Notes: a model not told the origin generated them from the letters alone. A DNA stretch of 64,000 nucleotides from Pedobacter sp. Bi126 (GCF_918698245.1 NZ_CAKKMS010000003.1:124001-188000), one strand, 5' to 3'. Counted from the stretch's first letter, positions 46,086-55,586 are shown. Numbers and translations are program-made.

Positions 46086-46195
46086 AAGCAGTTAGTATCA
46101 AGTATCAATATTAATGATAGATCGAACTAACTTTAGATAAAAGCAAAGTATAAACAAATCTGTCTTGATACTTGATACTTAATACCCAATACTTA
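46086..46195. repeat. Heptad dyad repeat upstream of metH
   Basis: AGTATCA, AGTATCA words on the left; CTTGATA, CTTGATA, CTTAATA, CCCAATA on the right. Arms AGTATCAAGTATCAA / TTGATACTTGATACT are fully complementary. It fills much of the metH upstream region. The rest of 46196-46400 shows no gene. Confidence 0.85.
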
Positions 46196-46399
46196 TATGG
46201 CTTATTTAAAAAGTTGGTACGTGAATCGTAATCCTAAACTTATCTGTTTCCGCTATTTGCAGAATAGAATTTAGCACCTTGTATGGTTACAGGTTGCTAA
46301 GACTTCGTTGGGTCTAATCCCTCCGTCTTTCTTAATAAGCATACAAAAATGCAACAAAGCAACATCAATTCCAAAATTTATCGCTTTGCTACCAAATAA

Positions 46400-46432
46400 A
46401 ATTACAAAGGCCATGCAATTCTGCACGGCCTT
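46400..46432 (-). terminator. Terminator of the Bax-inhibitor-1 gene
   Basis: Leftward AAGGCCGTGC, short loop, GCATGGCCTTT, with A/T-rich flanks, about 25 bases past the stop. Stem has one mismatch. Confidence 0.75.
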
Positions 46433-46457
46433 AAGAATATTGTTCTGTTTTTGAGGT

Positions 46458-47213
46458 TTACCTTCTGTTACCGAAAATACGCAATAGCGACAAAAACAAG
46501 TTGATAAAAGTAATGTAGAGGGACAGTGCACCCATGATTGCTAATTTTTTGCTTTCATTTACGCCTAAAGTGTTGCCATTTTCATCTAATCCTTCGCCTA
46601 TCCTTTTAAGCTCCTGAACCTTATATGCAGTCAATGCAGTAAAAATTGCTACTCCGATAAATCCCATGATGTAACCTAATGTTGAGCTCCCCAAAAACAT
46701 ATTGATTACGCTAATGATCACCAAACCGATTACACCAGCAAATAATATAGGACCAAATTTACTTAAATCGGTATCTGTGGTATATCCCATTACCGCCATT
46801 ACTGCAAATATTGCGGCGGCCGCAGCAAAACTAATTACAACTGATGGCAAAGAATAGGTTAACAAGATAAAGCTGAGCATTACTCCGGTTAATATAGAAT
46901 AAAGCAAAAATACGCCGATTAACGTCTGATAAGACATTCGTTGCATACCAGCACCCATTAAGAATACCAGCCCGAGTGGGGCAAATATTGCAATATAGCC
47001 TAAAACAGTAAAGCCACCTTTACCAGTTTGAGGATTATAAGATAAAAGATAGTCCAATACCGCTGGTGTACTTGCGATAAAATAAGCTGCAACTGTGGAA
47101 GCAGCTAATGCTACAAACATCCATAAGAAAACATTCCCAAAGAAACGTTTAGATGCAGATCTTTCCTGTACAAAAACACTGTCCTTTTGATATTGATAAT
47201 TTTGTTGTTCCAT
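46458..47213 (-). CDS. Bax inhibitor-1 / YccA family membrane protein
   Basis: 251 residues with seven hydrophobic segments after a polar N-terminus of about 25 residues. Markers: FLWMFVALAASTVAAYF, a glycine-rich second span, IGVFLLYSILTGVMLSF, and a C-terminal LSLYITFINLFLSLLRIFGNRR. BI-1 relatives act as calcium-leak or protease-associated (YbhL, YccA) proteins. The specific role here is not visible. Single leftward gene with its own terminator. Confidence 0.9.
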   Translation of the reverse strand: MEQQNYQYQKDSVFVQERSASKRFFGNVFLWMFVALAASTVAAYFIASTPAVLDYLLSYNPQTGKGGFTVLGYIAIFAPLGLVFLMGAGMQRMSYQTLIGVFLLYSILTGVMLSFILLTYSLPSVVISFAAAAAIFAVMAVMGYTTDTDLSKFGPILFAGVIGLVIISVINMFLGSSTLGYIMGFIGVAIFTALTAYKVQELKRIGEGLDENGNTLGVNESKKLAIMGALSLYITFINLFLSLLRIFGNRR

Positions 47214-47251
47214 TTTAAATTTTGTGTATTTAACTATATAAAAATAAATAT

Positions 47252-47818
47252 TTAGTTTAATCTTTTTGTCAGCAATTCTTCAACTTTTTTAAAGAATTGT
47301 AGCGGTTTTAATGTGCGCCATGGCAGATTATCAAATGCACCACCAAAGTTAATGTAATAATCGATGTTATTATCGCGAAACTCGGTGATTACGTGTTCCT
47401 GAAAATTCACCCCAACAATCCAGCCATCTTCTACTTCCTGAAACCACTCTTCGTAATAACTGTCATCAGAGGCATGAAAATTCAGTATATTTTCACCGAT
47501 CAGGATAAATTTATTAATGCCTTCATCCATCATCATCTCTAAAATATCGCGTTTCAGCAGCATAATGTCGTTGTTAATGGCATCGTTCCACTCGCCTATA
47601 AATTCTATAACCGCATAACTGCGATCATAATCGGCGTATAACACCTTCATGTATAAGGTATTCGAACCAAACTCGTCCCATTGGGGGTGAAGTAAAAAAT
47701 TGTAAATCTGCTTATCGAAGTAAAGTTCTGAATATTCGGTATTGTAAAACGGCGAACGCTCATCTTCTGCCGAAATATAATCATCTCTCCACTGGTAATA
47801 AGGCTCAATTTCGTGCAT
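47252..47818 (-). CDS. Conserved hypothetical protein, aspartate/aromatic rich
   Basis: 188 residues, acidic, no signal peptide and no membrane segment. Markers are YYQWRDDYISAEDERSPF and INKFILIGENILNFHASDDSYYEEWFQE. I do not recognise a named domain, although the sequence has a well-ordered alpha/beta look. It lies 38 bases upstream of the BI-1 gene in the same direction. Coding quality is good. Confidence 0.7.
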   Translation of the reverse strand: MHEIEPYYQWRDDYISAEDERSPFYNTEYSELYFDKQIYNFLLHPQWDEFGSNTLYMKVLYADYDRSYAVIEFIGEWNDAINNDIMLLKRDILEMMMDEGINKFILIGENILNFHASDDSYYEEWFQEVEDGWIVGVNFQEHVITEFRDNNIDYYINFGGAFDNLPWRTLKPLQFFKKVEELLTKRLN

Positions 47819-47827
47819 ACTCTTTTT

Positions 47828-47931
47828 TAATTATTGAATGAGTGAGTTTTGAATGATTGAATGATAATGCTATTCTTTCATGCTATCATTCACTAATTCT
47901 TTCCTTCAATCCTTCATCCTTCTCTCATTTC
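47828..47931. repeat. Heptad-like dyad repeat between murQ and the hypothetical gene
   Basis: Words around TTGAATGA in the left part and TCATTCA, CAATCCT, TCATCCT in the right. More degenerate than the other heptad elements. Confidence 0.6.
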
Positions 47932-48735
47932 TTAGTGTCCTGCTTCAACTGCTTTACGTACACTTCCATAACGGGTTAACAACTCAGCTGCTTCATCGTA
48001 ACCTATATTTAGCTCATCGGCCACCATTTGTGTACCGCGGTCTACGAGTTTATGATTGGTTAACTGCATATCGACCATTTTATTGCCAACTACACGCCCC
48101 AACTGAACCATAACGGTGGTGCTTAACATATTTAACACCATTTTTTGCGCCGTACCAGATTTCATGCGGGTAGAGCCGGTTACAAACTCAGGGCCAACCA
48201 CCACTTCAACCGGAAAATCCGATTCTGCAGCAATAGGTCCGCCGGTATTACAAACGATGCAACCTGTTAAAATACCATGCTTACGTGCTGTGTTTAATCC
48301 GCCGATTACATAAGGCGTAGTACCTGACGCTGCCAGGCCAACCAAACAATCTTTCTCGTTAATTTCAAATTCCTGAAGATCTTTCCAGGCTTGTTCGGCA
48401 TCATCTTCAGCAAATTCTACCGCTCTTCTAATGGCTGTATCTCCACCGGCAATAATTCCAACAACCCAATCAAAAGGAACACCATATGTAGGTGGGCATT
48501 CTGATGCGTCTACTACACCTAAACGACCACTTGTACCCGCACCTATATAAAAGAGACGGCCACCTTTTTTCATTCGCTCGGCCACTGCCGATGTTAATTT
48601 TTCGATCTGAGGCAAAGATTTTTCAACTGCAAATGCTACAGTTTTATCTTCGTTATTAATGCCCTGCAAAACTTCTAACACCGACATCTGATCGATGTGG
48701 TTATAGTTAGATTCTTGCTCGGTAACTCTATTCAT
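47932..48735 (-). CDS. murQ: N-acetylmuramic acid 6-phosphate etherase
   Basis: 267 residues. Cleaves the lactyl ether of MurNAc-6-P to GlcNAc-6-P in peptidoglycan recycling. SIS-fold markers: GAGTSGRLGVVDASECPPTYG, VGLAASGTTPYVIGGLNTAR and GPEFVTGSTRMKSGTAQKMVLNMLST. Somewhat shorter than the E. coli enzyme, missing part of the C-terminal helical extension. Divergent from the S41 protease gene. Confidence 0.95.
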   Translation of the reverse strand: MNRVTEQESNYNHIDQMSVLEVLQGINNEDKTVAFAVEKSLPQIEKLTSAVAERMKKGGRLFYIGAGTSGRLGVVDASECPPTYGVPFDWVVGIIAGGDTAIRRAVEFAEDDAEQAWKDLQEFEINEKDCLVGLAASGTTPYVIGGLNTARKHGILTGCIVCNTGGPIAAESDFPVEVVVGPEFVTGSTRMKSGTAQKMVLNMLSTTVMVQLGRVVGNKMVDMQLTNHKLVDRGTQMVADELNIGYDEAAELLTRYGSVRKAVEAGH

Positions 48736-48906
48736 AAATTTAATTTTGATAAAATTCGGTAAATTCTTTCTAAAAACTACCCTAAAAACCCAAAAATATC
48801 TGTCTTAAATTTCAACCTATGGCTCCATTGCATTAATTAATGTTAAATATTATAAACAAAAGACATGAAAATGCAGTTAAAAAATATATCAACTCGCTAA
48901 TTTTCA

Positions 48907-48914
48907 TAAATTTG
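48907..48914 (+). promoter_or_regulatory. Likely promoter box of the S41 protease gene
   Basis: TAAATTTG followed by CA, ending 11 bases before the ATG at 48926. It matches the consensus, but no convincing TTTG partner is seen upstream. It implies a very short leader. Confidence 0.4.
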
Positions 48915-48925
48915 CAGTAACGCTG

Positions 48926-50533
48926 ATGAAAAAAAATACCCGAAATAACATACTGATCGCTGCAAGCTATTCTGTAATTTTAATAGTGGGTATGTTTTTG
49001 GGCATAAAATTTATTAAAGATCAAGGCTTTGGCGTTAAAAAGAGCCCTCAACTTGCCAGCAACAGCGATGAGAAATTAAATGAGATCTTACACATCATCA
49101 ACGGTAATTATGTTGATGACATCAATACCGATTCGCTTCAAAACTTACCCATAGACAGCGTTCTGCACCAACTCGATCCACATAGTGTTTACCTGCCGCC
49201 AACCGATGCGCAGGATATGACCGATAACCTGGAAGGAAACTTTGAGGGTGTGGGCATAGAATATTATATGCTTAACGATACCATGATGGTTACCGGCGTG
49301 GTTAAAGATGGCCCTGCTTACCAGGCGGGGATAAAATTGGGCGATAAAATTCTGAGTATCGATACAGCAGTTGTAAGTGGGAGAAACTTACCAAAAGACC
49401 AACTTACCGGTCGTTTTAAAGGCAGGTCTGGAACAGGTGTTAGCGTGGTGCTTTTACATCCAGGTGCACCGCAAAGTAACCGCATTATGGTTACGCGAGG
49501 CAAAGTAAACATCAGCAGTATTGATGCCGCTTATATGATCAATAACGAAACAGGTTATGTACGGATCAGCAAGTTTGGCGCCAATACCGATAACGACTTC
49601 TCAGTTGCAGCCAATAACCTGAAAGCAAGGGGCATGAAAAAACTGATTCTTGACTTGCGCGATAATGGAGGGGGTTATTTTACGGCAGCTACAGGCTTGG
49701 CCGATCAGTTTTTAGCAGAGAACAAACTTATTGTATATACACAGGGTAAACATGAGCCACGTACCGATTATTTTTCTACGGGCACCGGCGCTTTTCAAAA
49801 TGGCAAACTGGCCATCTTGATTAATGAAAATACCGCTTCGGCCAGCGAAATTGTTGCTGGAGCCATCCAGGATCTGGGACGCGGAATTATTGTTGGCCGC
49901 CGTTCTTTTGGTAAAGGCTTGGTACAAGAGCAATTTGCTTTTGGCGACGGCTCTGCATTGAACTTAACCATCGCTAGATATTACACACCATCTGGTCGTA
50001 GTATCCAAAAATCGTATAAAAAAGGTTACGATGCCTACAAACATGAATTAGACGAACGCATGATGGACGGAGAGCTTACCGGAGACCGGACCTCTTTTCA
50101 AGATTCTATTGAAAAAACAGAAGGCGTAAATATTCAGCCCAACAGAAAAGTTAAACCGATTGGCGGTATCCAGCCAGATGTATTTGTAAAATTAGACACG
50201 AGTGGATACAATAAGTTTTACAGCAATTTAGTAAGCAAAAAAGTGCTTTCTGATTATGTATTTAATGTACTTACCAATAAGTATAGTGCCAGTTTTGTAG
50301 AGCAGAATATCAACATTTTCACTATAAATGATAACGACTTTAAAGACTTTATCGGATATCTTCAACGCAAAAATGTAGCGATAGACCGTTTTCAATTGTA
50401 TAATTCGAAAAATGTGATTCTGAATGATTTAAAAGCTTTGCTTTGCCGTTATTATCTGGGCGATGTAGGCTATTACAAGGCTGCAAACCAAACCGACAAC
50501 GCCGTAAGACAAGCGCTACTTAACCTTCAATAG
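48926..50533 (+). CDS. S41 family C-terminal processing peptidase
   Basis: 535 residues. N-terminal membrane anchor (about residues 9-27), a helical segment, a PDZ domain (GNFEGVGIEYYMLNDTMMVTGV through RGKVNISSIDA), then the protease core: LRDNGGGYFTAA, NENTASASEIVAGAIQDLGRG (nucleophilic Ser in the TASASE block) and GRRSFGKGLVQEQ (catalytic Lys). A C-terminal helical domain follows. Acts in the periplasm on C-termini of substrates, as Prc/CtpA do. Confidence 0.94.
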   Translation: MKKNTRNNILIAASYSVILIVGMFLGIKFIKDQGFGVKKSPQLASNSDEKLNEILHIINGNYVDDINTDSLQNLPIDSVLHQLDPHSVYLPPTDAQDMTDNLEGNFEGVGIEYYMLNDTMMVTGVVKDGPAYQAGIKLGDKILSIDTAVVSGRNLPKDQLTGRFKGRSGTGVSVVLLHPGAPQSNRIMVTRGKVNISSIDAAYMINNETGYVRISKFGANTDNDFSVAANNLKARGMKKLILDLRDNGGGYFTAATGLADQFLAENKLIVYTQGKHEPRTDYFSTGTGAFQNGKLAILINENTASASEIVAGAIQDLGRGIIVGRRSFGKGLVQEQFAFGDGSALNLTIARYYTPSGRSIQKSYKKGYDAYKHELDERMMDGELTGDRTSFQDSIEKTEGVNIQPNRKVKPIGGIQPDVFVKLDTSGYNKFYSNLVSKKVLSDYVFNVLTNKYSASFVEQNINIFTINDNDFKDFIGYLQRKNVAIDRFQLYNSKNVILNDLKALLCRYYLGDVGYYKAANQTDNAVRQALLNLQ

Positions 50534-50685
50534 CCATATTTTATATGCTATGGCGGATGAATCCAGATGCTAAAAAGAATTTTAATTTCACAAATACAAC
50601 ACATCCCAACATAATATTCTTAATTTAATACAAACCATAAAACTATATTTTGTTTTATTAATTTTGCCAGCAAATCATATTTTTT

Positions 50686-51819
50686 ATGGAAGCGAGCAAA
50701 TTAAAGGAAAAGGACCAACAAGTATTAAATGATCTATTAGAGAACGTTAAGAAACAGACCGATTTATTCTTAGGTTATCCCGTTTCAAAGGACTTTGATT
50801 ATCAATCACTTTCAGATTTTTTAAAATATCCGATGAACAACCTGGGCGATCCTTTTGTTACTTCAACCTATGCCGTAGGCTCACGTGAACTCGAAAAAGA
50901 AGTAGTTCAGTTTTTTGCTGAACTTTTCCGTGCCCCTACAGATAACTGGTGGGGTTATGTAACCAATGGCGGCTCAGAAGGAAATCTTTATGGCTTGTAT
51001 CTTGCCCGCGAATTACATCCAAAAGGAATGGTTTATTACTCTGAAGCTACACATTATAGTGTGCAAAAGAACCTGCACTTACTCAACATGTCAAATATCG
51101 TTATCCGTACCCAGGAAAATGGAGAAATTGATTACGAAGACCTTGAACACACCATAAGGATGAACCGTCACATGCCTGTTATCATTATGGCCAATATTGG
51201 CACCACCATGACCGAAGCCCGTGACGATGTGGCCAAAATTAAAAGCATCTTAAAAAAACTGGCTATCCAACATTATTATATCCATGCCGATGCTGCACTT
51301 TCTGGCACCTATAGTGCGTTGATTGAACCCAGACCAGCATTCGACTTTGAAGATGGCGCAGACAGCATCGCCATTAGCGGTCACAAGTTTTTTGGCTCGC
51401 CGATGCCTTGCGGTGTAGTAGTTGCCAAAAAATCGAACCGGGATCGGATTGCCCGTTCGGTGGCTTACATCGGAAGTGTTGATACCACCATTACCGGATC
51501 TAGAAATGGCCATAGCCCCTTATTTTTATGGCACACCATTAAACGTTTGGGTATAACAGGTTTAAAAACCAGGGCCATGCACAGTTTAGCAACTGCAGCT
51601 TATACCGAACAAAAACTTAAAGCGCTGGGTATTGCTGCATGGCGAAACACGAATGCCATAACTGTAAACTTCCCTACCCCATCTGCAACAATTTGTAAAA
51701 AATGGCAACTGGCAGCTGAACAGGGAAATTCTCATATCATCTGCATGCCTAACGTAACCCAAGCGCATGTCGATCTTCTGATTACCGACCTGAAAGCAGA
51801 AATTGTGTTGCAGGATTAA
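50686..51819 (+). CDS. hdc: PLP-dependent histidine decarboxylase
   Basis: 377 residues, matching the length of the Gram-negative PLP-type histidine decarboxylases (Morganella, Klebsiella). PLP lysine is residue 234 in ISGHKFFGSPMPCGVV. Other markers: GYVTNGGSEGNLYGLYLARE, SEATHYSVQKNLHLL and YIHADAALSGT. It would convert histidine to histamine and CO2. No antiporter gene for histidine/histamine is next to it. A TAATTTTG box (50659-50666) precedes it. Confidence 0.9.
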   Translation: MEASKLKEKDQQVLNDLLENVKKQTDLFLGYPVSKDFDYQSLSDFLKYPMNNLGDPFVTSTYAVGSRELEKEVVQFFAELFRAPTDNWWGYVTNGGSEGNLYGLYLARELHPKGMVYYSEATHYSVQKNLHLLNMSNIVIRTQENGEIDYEDLEHTIRMNRHMPVIIMANIGTTMTEARDDVAKIKSILKKLAIQHYYIHADAALSGTYSALIEPRPAFDFEDGADSIAISGHKFFGSPMPCGVVVAKKSNRDRIARSVAYIGSVDTTITGSRNGHSPLFLWHTIKRLGITGLKTRAMHSLATAAYTEQKLKALGIAAWRNTNAITVNFPTPSATICKKWQLAAEQGNSHIICMPNVTQAHVDLLITDLKAEIVLQD

Positions 51820-51893
51820 CGCGATGCAAACATTTTAATGACCCTGATGTTTAATAACGATGCAAATCTGGTATCCACATTAAACATATTTAT

Positions 51894-52490
51894 ATGAAAA
51901 TAATAATTGTAGGCGCGACAGGCACGTTGGGCACAAAAGTAGCTGAAACTTTCGCACAAAAACATGAGATCATCCGTGTAGGAAATACCAAAGGTGACGT
52001 TCAGGTAGATATTACCAATGAAGCATCGATTAAAACCATGTTTGAGCAGATTGGTGCTTTTGATGCCCTGATCAGTACCAGTGGAAAAGGTCCTTTTGCT
52101 CCTGTAAGCCAGATGACGGGTGAAGTATTTAAGCGTGGCTTATTGGACAAACTATTGGGTCAGGTTAACCTCGTGCTTATTGGTCAGCATTACATTAATA
52201 AAGGTGGCTCATTTACCCTAACTTCGGGCATATTGGCTGATCATCCTGTTGCGGCAGGTGCCGCACTAAGCGCAATAAATGGAGGATTAAATTCTTTTGT
52301 TCTCGCTGCTGCTCCAGAACTTGAAAATGGGGTTCGTATAAATGCCATCAGTCCCAACGTGGTTGAAGATTCGCCTGCTTATTTTGATTCTTTTCCTGGC
52401 GAAATTCCTGTTAGTATGGAGAAAGTAGTTAAAGCTTACGAGAAAAGTGTGCTGGGTATTGTAACCGGACAGGTAATAAAGGTTTATTAA
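51894..52490 (+). CDS. Short SDR-like protein without the classical Tyr-Lys pair
   Basis: 198 residues, Rossmann fold. GATGTLGTKVAETF near the start is the NAD(P)-binding glycine motif; ISTSGKGPF is the NNAG equivalent; LTSGILADHPVAAGAALSAINGGL is where YxxxK normally falls, but there Tyr and Lys are absent. This is a known subgroup of short dehydrogenase-like proteins; activity is uncertain. It lies 75 bases downstream of the histidine decarboxylase gene and may be in its operon. Confidence 0.85.
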   Translation: MKIIIVGATGTLGTKVAETFAQKHEIIRVGNTKGDVQVDITNEASIKTMFEQIGAFDALISTSGKGPFAPVSQMTGEVFKRGLLDKLLGQVNLVLIGQHYINKGGSFTLTSGILADHPVAAGAALSAINGGLNSFVLAAAPELENGVRINAISPNVVEDSPAYFDSFPGEIPVSMEKVVKAYEKSVLGIVTGQVIKVY

Positions 52491-52584
52491 TTACGCTAGA
52501 CATTTTTTTTAACAAAAGCTTGTTCTAAAATTTTGGCTATTCAAAACCCAATGCTTTATATTAGTCCATGTAACAACCTCAAGC

Positions 52585-53091
52585 ATGATAGAAACAAAAC
52601 GCCTCATTTTAAGACCATTAACACACGATCAGCTTTTAAAATACATTAAAGATGATCATTCACTTGAAGAAGAATTTGGCCTTTTGCCAACCAAAAAAAA
52701 CATTTCTCCTTCGCTTCACGAGGCTTTGGAAGAGACGATTTTACCTAATGTTTTCGATAAGGATAAAGATTACCTGTACCATACCCTATGGACAATCATA
52801 TCAAAACCCGATCATAGAATGGTAGGCGATATCTGTTTTGTTGGTGAGCCTGATCCAAATGGCGAAATTGAGATCGGTTATGGCACATATGAGGAATTTA
52901 GAGGTAAGGGTTTTATGACGGAAGCCGTGGGCAGATTAATAGAATGGGCTAAGGAGCAGCCAAAAGTGAAATCTGTCTTTGCCGCCACTACAAAAGATAA
53001 TGTGGCCTCGTATTCCATTTTAGAAAAAAACAACTTTATTCATATTGGAGAAGTTGATGATATGTTAAGCTGGAAAATTGAATTAAAATGA
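52585..53091 (+). CDS. GNAT family N-acetyltransferase
   Basis: 168 residues of the RimJ/RimL type. Begins MIETKRLILRPLTHDQL. Acetyl-CoA binding region: GEIEIGYGTYEEFRGKGFMTEAV; tail: ATTKDNVASYSILEKNNFIHIGE. The acceptor substrate is unknown. Confidence 0.88.
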   Translation: MIETKRLILRPLTHDQLLKYIKDDHSLEEEFGLLPTKKNISPSLHEALEETILPNVFDKDKDYLYHTLWTIISKPDHRMVGDICFVGEPDPNGEIEIGYGTYEEFRGKGFMTEAVGRLIEWAKEQPKVKSVFAATTKDNVASYSILEKNNFIHIGEVDDMLSWKIELK

Positions 53092-53101
53092 TTTAATTCA
53101 T

Positions 53102-53240
53102 CGTCCTCGTTTTCAACGAGGACGTCGAGTATGCCGATTGCATCGGCTTAAGTGATTTGACACATTACAAATGTGTATTTCATTCATCCTCGTTGCAAAC
53201 GAGGACGATACTCCTCTAATCTTAGCGTCTCGCTAAGATA
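53102..53240. repeat. Composite hairpin element after the GNAT gene
   Basis: Hairpin CGTCCTCGTT-TTC-AACGAGGACG (53102-53124), a second related hairpin TCCTCGTTGCAAACGAGGA (53187-53205), and a third CTTAGCG-TCT-CGCTAAG (about 53221-53237). Two copies of one stem plus an unrelated one suggest a small mobile or REP-like element between converging genes. Confidence 0.72.
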
Positions 53241-53302
53241 TTGATGATTTTATCACAGCATAAATTTCGTTACAAGCGACCCTGATGAACCTTTGCAATA
53301 CG

Positions 53303-53812
53303 CTACAGCACGATCTCAAACAAGCTTAAACTGATTCCTTCATAGTGTTTCGGTAGCCCGTCGGTTTTTTCCATGCTTACTACCCCAACATAATCAAAGC
53401 CACAGCCTGTATAATATTCGAGTAGTTTTTCATTATCCGCCCAGGTGTCCATTCTGATAAATTTAATACCCTTCTTTGCAGCGTAATCTTTAGCCCATTT
53501 GATAATTTCCTTCACAAAAGAATAACCTCTAAATTCGGGATGGGTTACAATCCTGTGGATATAAATCGCATCATGATCCCGCTCTCCCCAAATTAACTCA
53601 TCGTTAAACGTAACGGCAAATACACAGGCCAACACGCCATCTACAAGAATTTTATATTGGCGGTTTTCATCAATTTCGGCTTGCACCATTTCTCTGCTAA
53701 AGCCTTGCCAATGTTTATTAAATACTTTCTTCTGGTGGGCTATAGCCATATCGTAAAATTCGAAAATGACATCGATGTCGGCTGCCAGGCTATTTTGTAC
53801 TTGTAATTGCAT
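53303..53812 (-). CDS. GNAT family N-acetyltransferase
   Basis: 169 residues from the ATG at 53812 (MQLQVQN). The 49 codons open beyond it are low-complexity, partly from the repeat at 53917-54016, and unlike the family. Acetyl-CoA motif IVTHPEFRGYSFVKEIIKWAKDYA, then FIRMDTWADNEKLLEYYTGCGFDYVGV. No substrate can be named. Not linked in transcription with the GNAT at 52585. Confidence 0.85.
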   Translation of the reverse strand: MQLQVQNSLAADIDVIFEFYDMAIAHQKKVFNKHWQGFSREMVQAEIDENRQYKILVDGVLACVFAVTFNDELIWGERDHDAIYIHRIVTHPEFRGYSFVKEIIKWAKDYAAKKGIKFIRMDTWADNEKLLEYYTGCGFDYVGVVSMEKTDGLPKHYEGISLSLFEIVL

Positions 53813-53916
53813 AAAGCAAAGGTAAGGGTATTTTTTTACCACAGATAAGGAGGATGAGCACAGATTTAGGAAAATATACCACCTATTGTAATCTCGACGA
53901 ACAAAAAAGTATCTGT

Positions 53917-54016
53917 TGTCATTCTGAACGCAGTAAAGAATCCCGAACCTATGAAACACTGCCTTCCAACGTTAGTAAATTCATTCTACAGATTCTTCAC
54001 TGCGTTCAGAATGACA
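53917..54016. repeat. Palindromic repeat, family B
   Basis: Left TGTCATTCTGAACGCAGT..AAGAATC; right GATTCTTCACTGCGTTCAGAATGACA. About 100 bp, arms nearly perfect. Small open frame over it (53854-54054) is not considered a gene. Confidence 0.85.
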
Positions 54017-54031
54017 TGAATAGCAAAAACA

Positions 54032-54068
54032 AAACAGGGCTGCTTTCGCTATGAATGCAGCCCTGTTT
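54032..54068 (-). terminator. Terminator of der
   Basis: AAACAGGGCTGC / GCAGCCCTGTTT, 12 perfect pairs, 13-base loop, T-rich on the leftward side. Confidence 0.88.
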
Positions 54069-54091
54069 CTAATTATATTGTTAGGTATCCC

Positions 54092-54130
54092 GACCCTACG
54101 CCTTCCACCTTTAAACCTTCAACCTCAAAC
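54092..54130. repeat. Single-arm heptad repeat at the der 3' end
   Basis: Degenerate words ACGCCTT, CCACCTT, TAAACCTT, CAACCTC, AAACCTA in one orientation, abutting the der stop codon. Confidence 0.6.
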
Positions 54131-55432
54131 CTATTTCTGTCTGAAATAAATCTGGATCGGTGCACCAGAAAAATCGAAGTTTTCTCTCAATTTATTCTCG
54201 ATGAAACGTTTATATGGATCTTTAATGTACTGCGGCAAGTTGCAGAAAAAGGCAAACATTGGCGAAGTCGCATTAATTTGCGTGATGTATTTGATTTTAA
54301 TGTGTTTTCCTTTTAAAGCCGGCGGTGGGAATTTCTCGATGAGCGGCAACATCACATCATTCAATTTAGATGTAGGGATTTTCTTGCTACGGTTTTTATA
54401 AACTTCTAAAGCCGCTTCAATTGCTTTGAAGATACGTTGCTTGTTTAATACGGATGTGAAAATGATCGGCACATCGGTAAACGGTCGGATACGCTCATGA
54501 ATCTGCTCTTCGAAAGCTTTCATCGTTTGTGTATTTTTTTCGATCAAATCCCATTTGTTAACCAAAATTACGATCCCTTTTTTGTTCTTCTCGGCTAGGT
54601 GGAAGATATTGATATCCTGACTTTCGATTCCTTCTACGGCATCGATCATTAATACCACAACATCAGCTTCTTCTAAAGCTTTAATGGTACGCATTACCGA
54701 ATAAAACTCTAAGTTTTCTTTAACTTTTGTTTTTTTACGTAATCCGGCAGTATCGATCAGCATAAACTCATGACCGAACTGGTTATAATGAATTTTGATC
54801 GAATCGCGGGTTGTACCTGCATTTGCAGTAACGATATTACGTTCTTTACCAATCAGTGCATTAACCAGAGAAGATTTACCTACATTCGGACGACCAGCAA
54901 TGGTAATCTTAGGCAATTGATTTTCTTCTTCCGGAATATCTTCGAAGTTTTTAACGATCTCATCCAACAACTCTCCTGTTCCAGAACCCGTCATTGATGA
55001 TAATGCATATACTTCGCCTAATCCGAAACCGTAAAAAGTATGGATCTCGTTATATAAAGCGGTATTGTCTACTTTATTTGCACAAACATAAACTGGCTTA
55101 TTACTTCTGCGCAGTACCTGGGCAATGTCGTCATCTAAATCGGTGATGCCTGTAGTTACATCAACCGTAAAGATTAATACACTGGCTTCTTCGATGGCGA
55201 TCATTACCTGTTCGCGAATGGCGGCTTCGTAAACGTCTTCTGAGTTGGCTACATAACCTCCAGTATCAATTACTGTAAATTGTCTGTCTGTCCACTCACC
55301 CACTCCATAGTGTCTATCGCGGGTTACCCCGCTGATGTCATCTACAATCGCCTTACGGCTTTCGGTTAATCTATTAAAAAGGGTGCTCTTGCCTACGTTT
55401 GGCCTGCCTACGATGGCTATAATATTACTCAT
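54131..55432 (-). CDS. der: Ribosome-associated GTPase Der (EngA)
   Basis: 433 residues with two consecutive GTPase domains, needed for 50S ribosome assembly. First domain: [16 protein letters not shown] and DTGGY; second domain: [29 protein letters not shown] and NKWDLIE. The KH-like C-terminal domain ends [12 protein letters not shown]. Length and order match the family. Its promoter is probably the TACCTTTG at 55551-55558, with a repeat inserted between it and the gene. Confidence 0.97.
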   Translation of the reverse strand: MSNIIAIVGRPNVGKSTLFNRLTESRKAIVDDISGVTRDRHYGVGEWTDRQFTVIDTGGYVANSEDVYEAAIREQVMIAIEEASVLIFTVDVTTGITDLDDDIAQVLRRSNKPVYVCANKVDNTALYNEIHTFYGFGLGEVYALSSMTGSGTGELLDEIVKNFEDIPEEENQLPKITIAGRPNVGKSSLVNALIGKERNIVTANAGTTRDSIKIHYNQFGHEFMLIDTAGLRKKTKVKENLEFYSVMRTIKALEEADVVVLMIDAVEGIESQDINIFHLAEKNKKGIVILVNKWDLIEKNTQTMKAFEEQIHERIRPFTDVPIIFTSVLNKQRIFKAIEAALEVYKNRSKKIPTSKLNDVMLPLIEKFPPPALKGKHIKIKYITQINATSPMFAFFCNLPQYIKDPYKRFIENKLRENFDFSGAPIQIYFRQK

Positions 55433-55441
55433 GGTGTTCTT

Positions 55442-55540
55442 TTGATAGTTAATGGCTTATAGTTAATGGTCGTGGTGTTTAGGCAAGCTGCTCAAACTAT
55501 TTGGCTATCAGCCATTGACTATCAACTACTAACCGATTTA
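55442..55540. repeat. Heptad dyad repeat in the der leader
   Basis: TAGTTAA, TGGCTTA, TAGTTAA, TGGTCGT on one side; GCTATCA, GCCATTG, ACTATCA, ACTACTA on the other. It lies between the predicted promoter and the der start, so it is transcribed into the leader. Confidence 0.8.
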
Positions 55541-55550
55541 TTTCGGGCTG

Positions 55551-55558
55551 CAAAGGTA
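55551..55558 (-). promoter_or_regulatory. Possible der promoter box
   Basis: TACCTTTG on the leftward strand, about 120 bases before the der start. The TTTG partner was not resolved. Confidence 0.4.
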
Positions 55559-55586
55559 AGGTTAATTTTCGTAACCTCCATTAATA

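Noticed and set aside
46069..46250. Cobalamin or SAM riboswitch upstream of metH
   Set aside because: The region is mostly a heptad dyad repeat; no B12-box or SAM-type core could be recognised.
46271..46531. Leftward open frame of 86 codons overlapping the BI-1 gene end
   Set aside because: Overlaps a better gene and its terminator hairpin; composition is not protein-like.
53854..54054. Open frame before der
   Set aside because: Built almost entirely from a family B palindromic repeat and the der terminator.
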